Positions 9,901 to 17,693 of a DNA stretch of 64,000 nucleotides are shown one piece after another. The position numbers were made by a program, and so were the translations under genes. Position 1 is the stretch's first letter. Each line of letters starts with the position of its first letter. The notes beneath the pieces are model-generated. The model saw nothing but the letters and a program-made list of their open reading frames with translations. It ran no database searches and was not told the origin of the DNA. Source of the stretch: Pseudo-nitzschia pungens (Eukaryota; Bacillariophyta; Bacillariophyceae; Bacillariales; Bacillariaceae); contig CM074758.1 in assembly GCA_037355855.1 (NCBI GenBank), positions 2,267,001 through 2,331,000 of the forward strand, in the 5' to 3' direction.

Positions 9901-12676
9901 CTTCTTCTTGTTTCTTTGCAATTTGTTGTAGTACTTTTGTGGCAACAGCATGAATTTTCTCTTTGTCATCTTTGTGGGTGCTTTTTGATGCGTAGCAGGT
10001 CAAATAGAAGATTCCAGCCCCATCCACACCCCATATGACATTGTTGTTACAATGCAGCATTGTAGTAACAAAGGGATTATTGGGATTGGCAAAACAATCT
10101 TGGTGGTATCTTTCCAGCTCCCATTGAAACAAAGCTCTTTCTGTACAAATGCCAGTCCACTCAAACCATTTTGTATTGTTATTGTCAAAATGAATTTTGT
10201 TTGAAGTTGATTCCTTCATTGGTAATTTAAACCTACAATCACCTTTCTTCTCTTTTTTATGACACCCTGGAACATGTGATGATTTATGAAGATTTCTGAG
10301 AAGTGAGACAACTTGATTGACTTGTTTGAAGCTGTTAGAGTTAAGAGCCTCATATTGTTCATTTTTTGCATTTGTTATTTCTTGTTGGAACAGCTCTAGT
10401 TCAAGCATGGTTAGACATTTTGATTTTTTTGTTACTCCATGAAAGAATTTGTGATACATATAGTATTCATCTGTTTGAACTGCATTGGGAACATTTCTGA
10501 TGATAGGTAAACTGATTCTTGCGAGGGCTTCACTTGTGTATCTTTGATTGCAGGATTTACATTTCATTATAGACCTGTCTCCAAATGTGGTCTGTCCATT
10601 TCTTGTTCTTAGGTTTCTCAAATCTTGTAGTGAGCATTTATCAACTGAATCCTTGAGAAGTTCTGAACAATCAGAATTAGAGCATTTCATTGTATCAAAA
10701 TTGTGAAGTACTTTTGTACTCACAATTTTATCTGCATAGTTTTTCATTGCAACAATAACCTGGTCTCTTTTCAGTGGATTGTACAAATCTTCAACAAGTT
10801 TATTCCATTTTGTCACCCATAGAATAAAGTGAGCATGGAGTGTGCCTCGTCCTTGTTCTTCGATTGCTACAGCATATGCATCAAGGTCTCCAAAGAGACC
10901 CATAGTTGGATCATTGCCTCGGTTCTTTCCACTTTTTTTCCAACCTAACAAATATCTTTCTGTTATGTCCAGCAAGTTTTCAAAATCAAGGGCACATAAT
11001 CCTGGATACTTGACGCGCGTTGATGAACATGCTGTTGAGAAAGTAAACATTTTGTCGTCTTGACCTGTGTCTATATTCATGAAATCGGATTCCACATCTC
11101 GATTTGCCATTAGTTGTATCCTAAAATTTACACAATCATCTGGTGAAATTGTAAACAAAATACAAGGCAAACCATGCACAGACATTCTGTTGAACATTTT
11201 TTGTCTTGCAGCTTCCGATGCTGCTTTTGTGTTCCCTAGAGATCTTGTAATTCCCTTGATTTTTGAGAGAAATATTTCTTCATTTGTCTGTGCCGGTGCT
11301 TGATCAATAAAATTGCATGCTGCATCTTTGAGTTTTGAGGGGTCAAGCCGACTGAAATTGCACCTTTGATTTTTACTTGTTCGAAGATAGGAGTGTGTCA
11401 CCATTAAGCATCTTTGTTGCATGTTACACAACACTGTGACAAATGATCCGAGGTGAAATTCATTTGAAGATAGTTCTGACAAATATCTGAAATACTCTGG
11501 ATTCATTTTTCTCTCTTCACCTTCGATGTCAGTATGGCCAATCCCGAAAGGAAATTGAAGAGGAAAAGCACGGATAAAATTTTCTCCTTCATAATCTTTC
11601 AGAATGTTATTGGAAGATCTGCATATCATTGTTGAGTTATGATCTATGAGGTTTTGAACGCAATGGTCCTTCAAAGCTTGATCTGTATCAAACCCAGCAT
11701 TATTTCTTGTTGGTTCATTGTCGTCTGGGAAGACAATATGCAATTCAAACTGGTGTTCAATATTTGAGTTTTGTGACTCAACCAAGTTACTCTTGTCAAT
11801 AACTATGGGTCGATTAATGTGATCATTGTCAATGTTCTCATCTGATAAATACCAGATATTCTCTTTCATCCATAGCAATGCTCTCTTTGTTCTTTCAAGA
11901 TTGACTTCCATCCTTCTTTTGACCGATTGTCGTTGCTGAGCCGTGAACGGACCCGTGAGAACAACATGAATTTGTTTCTGTCCTATTTGTTGCATATAAT
12001 TCAAAACACCATTTGTGTAACTTAGATTGTTTTTCCGCAAAAAATGATATCCTTTAACCATTTGATGTTGTCCTCCATGAAAGCAAAATAAATGCTGGTT
12101 CACTCTGGCGTCTGATATTAACGCCAATTCAGTTTCTGTCAAATCAAGCAATTCTTTTGGTGGATATCCTCTCATCAATCCATTTGCTATAGCGTATTCG
12201 GGTGGGACAATCTCTTTATTGTCTTTTCTCATCATCTTTTTTACACCATGGAAGCATTGACTGCAACACCCAAAATGTTTAGCTGTCTCACTAACTGTAG
12301 TTGAATTTATCACGTATGTCCTTGGAGATAAGATCAAATCATTCAAATTCATTCTCTTGCTGTTCACCCGCCTAATGTTAGGCTGACACTTCTGAGTGTA
12401 CTGCTCCAGAATATGATTTCTCACTGCATCGCTTTTAAATTTCACTTTACTTTTTGTCCAGTCGATGAGTGTTTTGTCAAAAAATCTCCTGACGAAAGAA
12501 TGAAATAACGTTTTAATTTCAAGATGTTTCTCATCATCAGTACGGATATATCTGTCACATAAACAACATACTTTGGCTTTTAATTTTCCTTCTTGATTAG
12601 TGGTCAAGTTGATACAAGCCTTGGAGCCAAATCTGTATGATTTTTTGATTTTTTTGTCTGTAATGAGGTCGATCAT
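6929..12676 (-). CDS. Helitron-like Rep-helicase (HUH nuclease plus PIF1-type helicase)
   Basis: Rolling-circle transposase of 1,915 residues from ATG at 12676; the open frame extends upstream only to a TTG. The N-terminal part is Cys-rich (CCLCDRY and similar), as in Rep zinc-finger regions. The HUH nuclease is visible as GRGTLHAHFILW near residue 614, and the two catalytic tyrosines as YLTCY followed by ASK near residue 892. A PIF1/RecD-type SF1 helicase follows: Walker A GAGGTGKS near 1415, Walker B IIIDEIS near 1497, GDFNQLPP near 1530, and the C-terminal motifs TVHKLQG and YVVLSRCR near 1860. All residues needed for cleavage and unwinding appear present, so the protein could be active. 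No intron is needed. Confidence 0.93.
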   Translation of the reverse strand: MIDLITDKKIKKSYRFGSKACINLTTNQEGKLKAKVCCLCDRYIRTDDEKHLEIKTLFHSFVRRFFDKTLIDWTKSKVKFKSDAVRNHILEQYTQKCQPNIRRVNSKRMNLNDLILSPRTYVINSTTVSETAKHFGCCSQCFHGVKKMMRKDNKEIVPPEYAIANGLMRGYPPKELLDLTETELALISDARVNQHLFCFHGGQHQMVKGYHFLRKNNLSYTNGVLNYMQQIGQKQIHVVLTGPFTAQQRQSVKRRMEVNLERTKRALLWMKENIWYLSDENIDNDHINRPIVIDKSNLVESQNSNIEHQFELHIVFPDDNEPTRNNAGFDTDQALKDHCVQNLIDHNSTMICRSSNNILKDYEGENFIRAFPLQFPFGIGHTDIEGEERKMNPEYFRYLSELSSNEFHLGSFVTVLCNMQQRCLMVTHSYLRTSKNQRCNFSRLDPSKLKDAACNFIDQAPAQTNEEIFLSKIKGITRSLGNTKAASEAARQKMFNRMSVHGLPCILFTISPDDCVNFRIQLMANRDVESDFMNIDTGQDDKMFTFSTACSSTRVKYPGLCALDFENLLDITERYLLGWKKSGKNRGNDPTMGLFGDLDAYAVAIEEQGRGTLHAHFILWVTKWNKLVEDLYNPLKRDQVIVAMKNYADKIVSTKVLHNFDTMKCSNSDCSELLKDSVDKCSLQDLRNLRTRNGQTTFGDRSIMKCKSCNQRYTSEALARISLPIIRNVPNAVQTDEYYMYHKFFHGVTKKSKCLTMLELELFQQEITNAKNEQYEALNSNSFKQVNQVVSLLRNLHKSSHVPGCHKKEKKGDCRFKLPMKESTSNKIHFDNNNTKWFEWTGICTERALFQWELERYHQDCFANPNNPFVTTMLHCNNNVIWGVDGAGIFYLTCYASKSTHKDDKEKIHAVATKVLQQIAKKQEEENETSPNQTENDDNQHSMETDDNTNDEILRERQGIRIILNTLFKVTQDNIISTPMASYLTRNNTRFRFSTDNIKPLYLSNFLEGRLDQGMLRLSEGENKLPTYMSHVANYIYRPDELEDVNLYNFSSYYSAQFKYKEGAMMFQPQHPSYKSIYCCKLKDPVQPSIGYKNFESTAKFKGKDITSFTPDPENEEDVPILQAMEDYAQKVLVLFCPFREISDLKTGSKFLPFFQNFLAQNNMTKEYCTILKNIQNIYNSLNCSRQRDMLEKITTGPNATIFLGDIDHPDDAHNIAEMDIFPNDVLGLNDVHSFREQDNVFSVDSNIIIKQGSNKCGEKLVRPPQIDHQSSVYAQNTITAHLQGMPDSETNPRKRKWDALSIGNLISVMVKKQCVVTDTTMTNRSATGTCENMTKYAKEVFGQDQHQIEAFLYIVSGFVLRVCSRQKKNPVHDTENGTGVRRRDKALYNAEHNKLKRIHNHNTQQSIVLLTGAGGTGKSRVIAAIVAYCKSFCDNLDIEFTRQTIVVTALTGCAAVSIHGSTLHSACHIPVGNEEKNFEKLSEFQEDWENTEMIIIDEISFGSAELLERLHRALNVLKDAHRTQTIYGGVDIVFAGDFNQLPPISGTRIYDNLHSELFGQAVRVILELKTNHRFDKDKHFGSMLKRIAVEGVSKQDANHINSRVIHDNQSIPRNACYAVAENKDRCAINDGIFLCHLRNTHSTNPTHPIPDHTICIKASEVEYKYSNSRSEKYGNFPDNGDIFFAACSDAHVVDNGKARIDPLLKLYVDCPVMITENINVEECIANGTMCKFKGITMDHNASRDQDVETIRISSYYVHCIQAHKIHSIQLELMDGNTSTENRRQYSLALNPKPIYAKCRFPTLLSNSIDHKTPRQQIYMKLRQFRLNISHARTVHKLQGRSLHNLVIATWNYAIENWVYVVLSRCRTLAGLFLRSPINSDETKGISEKIRKFYDHFRRNKQPPSYLQDIINGDQ

Positions 12677-12819
12677 CTGGAAAAAATGTGGCAGTTTTCG
12701 ATAGAGATAATGGAATGTAGTGGCTGTTAGTAGTGTTCGTGAACTGTTCGAGTTGCGTTTCGAATAATTAAAACATGCGATGCTGTGCGGTAATTTAGTG
12801 TGTGCCGATAGGTGACAAG

Positions 12820-13025
12820 AATCCCTAAAAAACAAGGGAAATTAAATATGACCAATTTGTCAGTACGTAATGACTGTTATGTGATTCATTGTGCGGGACA
12901 TGAAAGGTGACTCATTTATCCAATTGAAATCGGTAAAATAAATCCCTAAAAAACAAGGGAAATTAAACATTACCGATTTATCCAATGAAATGACGTAAAA
13001 CAAATCCCTAAAAAACAAGGGAAAT
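12820..13025. repeat. Right end repeats: three TCCCT-AAAAAACA-AGGGA hairpins
   Basis: Three copies of a small inverted motif with 5-bp arms TCCCT and AGGGA and loop AAAAAACA start at 12822, 12943 and 13005. The last two are embedded in the 90-bp inverted end repeat (12931-13022) shared with 6783-6873. Between copies the words ACCGATTTATCC and GTAAAA recur. These could serve as Rep recognition iterons or strand-transfer terminators (inference). Confidence 0.8.
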
Positions 13026-13030
13026 AAAAA

Positions 13031-13537
13031 TTTACGATTCGGGGCACACGTAGAATCCATTGATTGAAACAAGAAAGGGGGGGGCGAAACGATGACCGCA
13101 CCAATACGGAAAATTCCAAAATCACCACTATTCAGTGCTCACAAAATTTCTATTTTGTGTGTTACATAGATACGGTGAGATTACTTACTGTAGCATGAGA
13201 AACACGAAGTAGAAATTACGGTCACTTCGTAATGATATTATTTCTTAGTTTTTGTAATTAATTTGATTGAAGTTTCCTTCACTAATGTGATGTAGTTCTT
13301 TTTATGATATTTTGAGGCTGAAATGATAAAATCTGATTGAAATGCATATATTCGTAGTTTCCTTCACAATACTCTCGAAAATTCTGACAGTATCAGTAGA
13401 TCACTTACATTTTCTGTACGAAAATGACATCTGTCGGGAAATTCGTAGTAAAAGGAATTTGATTTGATTGGTTGATCATAGCATTCGTAGTGACATGCTA
13501 TTAAGTTTTCCTACCGTAGTTTTTGAGTTGTCACAGA
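13031..13537. other. Intergenic region right of the transposon
   Basis: AT-rich, non-coding, starting with a G-run (about 13,077). It contains several TTCGTA and TACGAAGTA words. I see no gene. Confidence 0.5.
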
Positions 13538-14308
13538 TTACTCCACCTGAGTAAGACAATACTCGTAAGCCGCGTCAGTTGGGAAACCGAGGTGTCTCAT
13601 TGCGTAGAAGCTGTATCTACCATCTCCGTGTCTGGTATAGATGTCTGTCACGTCATGTGACTTCAGGTATTCATACTTGGTTCCTTCATGCTTATCAGGA
13701 ATGTGATACAAATTTGCAATAACATCGACATCTGCATCAAGGAAAATGTGATCAAGAGGACTGTTTGAATCCAAATTACTAGGATAGTCACAATGATGAG
13801 GCTGAAATGGATCGAAGACTTTAGAGGCATCCTTGTTGTTCTCACGGCAATACATCTCGACAAGGAGATCACGAAACTCCCGCTTTGTCTCGAAATCAAT
13901 GCTGGGGTATTTAGCTTCGTTGGGATAGGCAACAAAAGCCAAGCGTCCAAATTGAGTGCTTGGGTTTACTGGGATGGGCAAATCCTCGTCATGGCTCTTT
14001 CGAAGGCGAATTGGAACCTGGCATTTAATGTCAAAATAGTCTTCTCCAAGTTTCGGATATTGTTCAAGATTGTACTTTTGGATTGCGGTTAGAATAGGCT
14101 TCGAGTAACCTCCATAACCGTTGGAGTGCAAAAGTACGCCAATAAGAAAGCGACCATCATCGCCGCCTTGGAAAACTTGAATGAAATTTTTGCTCTTGGA
14201 CGGACAGTTTGCGTTGGGTGAGCGCTTAACTTTGAATTTTCTCTTGGGAGGAGAACCATTTGGGGACTTAGAATCCTTTTTTTCGGAGTCATTAGTTGTT
14301 GGAGCCAT
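13538..14308 (-). CDS. Hypothetical protein, 256 aa
   Basis: Intact frame from ATG at 14308. A Lys/Ser-rich N-terminus of about 45 residues (KKDSKSPNGSPPKRKFKVKR, NLS-like) precedes a globular-looking part with balanced composition: FLIGVLLHSNGYGG near 55-70, PILTAIQKYN, then PFQPHHCDYPSN near 165 and a C-terminus rich in Tyr and His (DIYTRHGDGRYSFYAMRHLG). I recognise no family. It could be a gene of the accessory block that also contains the zinc-finger and Ulp1-like genes on the same strand. A probable nuclear location is inferred from the basic N-terminus only. Confidence 0.65.
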   Translation of the reverse strand: MAPTTNDSEKKDSKSPNGSPPKRKFKVKRSPNANCPSKSKNFIQVFQGGDDGRFLIGVLLHSNGYGGYSKPILTAIQKYNLEQYPKLGEDYFDIKCQVPIRLRKSHDEDLPIPVNPSTQFGRLAFVAYPNEAKYPSIDFETKREFRDLLVEMYCRENNKDASKVFDPFQPHHCDYPSNLDSNSPLDHIFLDADVDVIANLYHIPDKHEGTKYEYLKSHDVTDIYTRHGDGRYSFYAMRHLGFPTDAAYEYCLTQVE

Positions 14309-14499
14309 TGTTCTTGAATGATACGGAATTCAGAGTAATTTTCATGAAATTTTATGTTCACGCCTAAAAAAAAGCAAAAACATTTGGAGCAAACATGCGC
14401 TAATGTAATTACTGAAATATCGTAGAAAATTGATGCTCAAATGACAGGGTTCGGTAGAGATACAATCAAATTGAATCAAAGTGGAGGGTTTGGTAGAGG

Positions 14500-14581
14500 T
14501 ATCCAATCAAATCCAATCAAATTTATTACCAAATGATTGCTATCCAATCAAATCCAATCAAATTTATTACCAAATGATTGG
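14500..14581. repeat. 41-bp tandem duplication
   Basis: Two head-to-tail copies of a 41-bp unit beginning TATCCAATCAAATCCAATC and ending in AAATGATTG, with at most one or two differences. A looser related sequence (TACAATCAAATTGAATC) lies just upstream at about 14,460. It sits between two minus-strand genes. Confidence 0.85.
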
Positions 14582-14624
14582 TATGTCATCGTTTGCACTA
14601 AGAAATTAGCCAGTGAAATCAAAC

Positions 14625-14760
14625 ACATCAAGATGTTGAAAGTTGGTGACATGGATGGCGTCATATAGAAAAGGTCGTTTTGATTCTTGTTATTTTTGGA
14701 ACATGACAAGTGGTGGTCTAGGGATTGAAACTGGGTGACATGAATGGCGTCATGGTGTTC
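14625..14760. repeat. Two dispersed copies of a GTGACATGGATGGCGTCAT motif
   Basis: The words GTTGGTGACATGGATGGCG near 14,640 and CTGGGTGACATGAATGGCG near 14,725 are direct repeats about 85 bp apart, each preceded by TTGAAA. The core contains a partial palindrome GAC...GTC. Function unknown. Confidence 0.6.
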
Positions 14761-14870
14761 TTGCACGAATAACGATGACAAGAGTTCTCATCTCTAGTGA
14801 TATTTATTTGTCGAAAAACTTCAATTGAGTCTTCTTCGATTAGTTAGTGTTTTTGTCTTTTACTTATGAT

Positions 14871-16910
14871 TCAATGTTTCTCTGTTGCTGTTCGTTTAGT
14901 GGAGGATTTGAACAACAAACTTGTCTTTGACAACTTTTTAAGTTCTTGTTTATGTTGCTCGTAATCAGAACAGTTCCATGACATCATGTCAGAGAATTTA
15001 TTGATGACTTCAACTACTCCTATATAATTTGAAAAGGTTCCACTTGCAGTCTCCTTGTATCCTTTCCCCGACAAGGAATAGAAGAAATAGATTAAGCACA
15101 ACATGTGGTACTTGTACTCTGCTCCATCTTCGTGCTCGTCAAAAGATTCCCAAGCGTGTTGTGCTATTTTAATGATACAAGACAGTGCTGTTTCTTGTTT
15201 ATCGGCATCATATGGATTGCCCTTCTCGTTGTTTATAGTCCAGAATAGAAGAATTCTCACGCTGTCGTGTGTAGCTCCTGATCCGGCGTGCATTAGCCCT
15301 CCATTTAATTTGATAAAAGACATAGTTGGGGCTTCAATGAGTCTGGTTGCCTTGTAGTCGAAGATATCATTCATTTTCGTTTTTGATTTTGAAGTGTTGT
15401 TTCTCCCCCCAATATTATGGATGATTCTGAACAGATGACCATATCGTTCATCAAAATTATTGACGGGATCTTTTAGTGTCTTCATAAAGTTGAAAAATGT
15501 TTCGGGAGGTTGAATCCACGAAAATTCTCGACGTGACAACATACCTTGTTGAATCAAGCTCATTACCTGAGTATATGACAAGCAATCAAGTTTCACTCGT
15601 CTGTTCTCATCTGATTTTGAAGTGGGACAACTATTTGATTCTGAACTCGCATCACTTGAATTGTGCTGAGCGTTGCTGTCGCTACTAGAATGTTCTTTCT
15701 TCAAGCAGGGGTTTGGATTGTATTGACAATCAATGATTGGCTGATATACCATAGTTGTTGCATGGCCAGGAGAGAGGATCATAGCAAATTGTTTTTGATC
15801 CTCGTCTAGAATATCGAGATGAACAGTTTGTGGGCGTTTATTCGATGTTATAATGAGGCTTGGCGTTGCAAAATCCCATGTATGACCATCACTCTTCGAA
15901 ATGCACAATTGATTTGTTACTGATTTGACGAAACTGAGAAGTTTATGCGTGTCGTCGATTGTCATTGAGGTCCCACTTATGACACTTTTCCAAAAACGGT
16001 TTGTCGAAAGGTCTTTTTTCCCGAATTGTAGCTTGATTTCATACCGGTAACTCTGAATAGGGGTGGCTTGTGCATTTTTATTACTTGTGTTTCTTTCAAT
16101 TGCTACTTTCAGTGTTTCCCAGTTTCGTACAACTATCGATTGAAGTTTTTCAATGATGGATAATATTGGTGTGAACACAGGATCGGAACTTTTTGGGACA
16201 AAGAAAACACACTCTTCTGTCTTGAAACGACTTTTTCGACTGATGTTCAACTTCAAAAATGGATATTCCTGTACATCTTCAAATGGTGTCTGAATGAATG
16301 CAGTTAACTGTCTTTCTGGCCGATTTGAGAACTTTTCTTCAACTAAAACTGTTTCGTGATGTGCATTGGTTCTAAATATTGGCAAGTGCTTTTTATGAGA
16401 TTTGTCAAATTCTTCTTCGCAATTGATCATAAATTTGCATTTTTTCATGTGAGTTCCAATCTTGTTGTAACACCACCTAGTACCACAGGGGCACAACAAA
16501 GCTGCTTGATTGAGATTGATTTTCAAATGCAGTAGTTTGCTTTGATCAAAATATTCTGGTACTTCCGAGCTATTAGCTTTTTCGGCTGCGACAGAGCATA
16601 TCTTCGAATGGTCACCAGCCTTCTTTGTGTTGTTGAAAACTTTGCTGCATGGACAAACATATCTCATGAATCGAGGAGATGGAACCACATATGGAAAATA
16701 ACTTGTTTTACTGGAGGAAAGAACATCAGTATGAACGTGAAAGTACCCCACCCTACCGAACATCATGTCAAGAACTTTGTCTTTGGACAATTTGTCGACA
16801 AGAATGTTGTATACGGTGGTTCCCTTTTCTCTTGATGGTTTTGATTGTCTCAACCTCTTTGGTGTTGGTTCAGCTTCATCTTTGACGAGTTCTTTAGAAT
16901 TACTATTCAT
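14871..16910 (-). CDS. Zinc-finger protein with possible 2-oxoglutarate/Fe(II) oxygenase-like fold
   Basis: 679 residues from ATG at 16910, no intron needed. An N-terminal basic stretch is followed by two similar Cys/His clusters, CPCSKVFNNTKKAGDHSKIC near residue 84 and CPCGTRWCYNKIGTHMKKC near 140, which look like paired C2HC zinc fingers. Further on, VHLDILDEDQ near residue 355 has an HxD pair. LMHAGSGATHDSVRILLFW near 560 provides a distal His and an Arg in the order used by double-stranded beta-helix dioxygenases (HxD...H...R). A Ser-rich insert (about 415-435) separates the two parts. The oxygenase reading is weak and rests on motif order only; otherwise the family is unknown to me. Confidence 0.6.
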   Translation of the reverse strand: MNSNSKELVKDEAEPTPKRLRQSKPSREKGTTVYNILVDKLSKDKVLDMMFGRVGYFHVHTDVLSSSKTSYFPYVVPSPRFMRYVCPCSKVFNNTKKAGDHSKICSVAAEKANSSEVPEYFDQSKLLHLKINLNQAALLCPCGTRWCYNKIGTHMKKCKFMINCEEEFDKSHKKHLPIFRTNAHHETVLVEEKFSNRPERQLTAFIQTPFEDVQEYPFLKLNISRKSRFKTEECVFFVPKSSDPVFTPILSIIEKLQSIVVRNWETLKVAIERNTSNKNAQATPIQSYRYEIKLQFGKKDLSTNRFWKSVISGTSMTIDDTHKLLSFVKSVTNQLCISKSDGHTWDFATPSLIITSNKRPQTVHLDILDEDQKQFAMILSPGHATTMVYQPIIDCQYNPNPCLKKEHSSSDSNAQHNSSDASSESNSCPTSKSDENRRVKLDCLSYTQVMSLIQQGMLSRREFSWIQPPETFFNFMKTLKDPVNNFDERYGHLFRIIHNIGGRNNTSKSKTKMNDIFDYKATRLIEAPTMSFIKLNGGLMHAGSGATHDSVRILLFWTINNEKGNPYDADKQETALSCIIKIAQHAWESFDEHEDGAEYKYHMLCLIYFFYSLSGKGYKETASGTFSNYIGVVEVINKFSDMMSWNCSDYEQHKQELKKLSKTSLLFKSSTKRTATEKH

Positions 16911-17040
16911 GATCGTTTAAGGGATTGCAAAGATGAATAGCAAGAAGAAGCATCCATCAATTCATTTGCAACCCTCATCGGAGCGCAATTCTTTGGGGTG
17001 AAATTTCTAAAAAAGATTATCATCGAAACTCGCGCTAACA

Positions 17041-17520
17041 CCCACGAACATTGATGAAACGCAACGAAAAGTTCCTAAAAAAAGAGAAATTTCTAACTGT
17101 TATTGTGCAGTCCATGGACATGCACGCATAGCCAAGACGAGAAGGAAATATCAATTGTTAGTGATTCAAGAACGTGTAGACATTTAAGAGGAATTACCGA
17201 TTAGTTCATTACTAAAATTTCTTAAAAACGAGAAATTTTTTATCATTGTGCCCTACATGGACATGCTCGCATAGCCAGCAAGACAACAGCGACGAAATAT
17301 CAATTTTCAGTGATTCGTGGTCTAGACATTTAAGAGGAATTACAGAATAATGAATTTCGTATGTAAAATACGAAGTAAGGAAATATCAATTATTGTTAGT
17401 GATTCAAGAACGTGTAAACATTTAAGAGGAATTACCGCTTAGTTCATTACAAAAATTTCTAAAAAACGAGAAACTTTTTATTATTGTGCCCTACATGGTG
17501 GACATGCTCGCATAGCAAAT
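17041..17520. repeat. Three-copy repeat with TTTCT-AAAAAACG-AGAAA hairpins
   Basis: Three related units start at about 17,071, 17,215 and 17,450. Each begins with a small inverted motif: TTCCT/AGAAA at 17072, TTTCT/AGAAA at 17218 (extendable to eight pairs) and TTTCT/AGAAA at 17456, with 8-nt A-rich loops. Each continues with TTATTGTGCCCTACATGGAC and GCTCGCATAGC. The words GAAATATCAATT, GTGATTC and ACATTTAAGAGGAATTAC also recur. The architecture copies the hairpins of the Helitron-like element with a different stem sequence. Confidence 0.8.
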
Positions 17521-17693
17521 GAATTTCGTATATAATAATAATACGAAGTAATTAATTGAAGAATCGTAACTTTACTCACACTACCAATCATTATGACCTT
17601 CTTGTCAAGGTTCGCTTTTGATTCCACAATCTCGTAAATTAAGCGGAATGTTCAACTTAACTGAAAAAATCAAGATACATACCGATACTTCAA

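Larger units (their letters stand above)
6783..13025 (-). mobile_element. Helitron-like rolling-circle transposon
   Basis: An intact Rep-helicase gene is bracketed by imperfect inverted repeats of about 90 bp (6783-6873 on the left, 12931-13022 on the right), each holding two hairpin motifs exactly 62 bp apart. Classic Helitrons lack terminal inverted repeats, whereas the Helentron/Helitron2 group has inverted end or subterminal repeats, so this element fits that group better (inference). Exact insertion points are not resolved: similarity stops near CAAG on both sides, and I found no clear target duplication. The single uninterrupted 5.7-kb coding frame suggests recent activity. Confidence 0.75.

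Noticed and set aside
12677..12835. 53-residue N-terminal extension of the Rep-helicase
   Set aside because: Begins at TTG within the hairpin repeat and has no ATG; the ATG at 12676 is the first plausible start.
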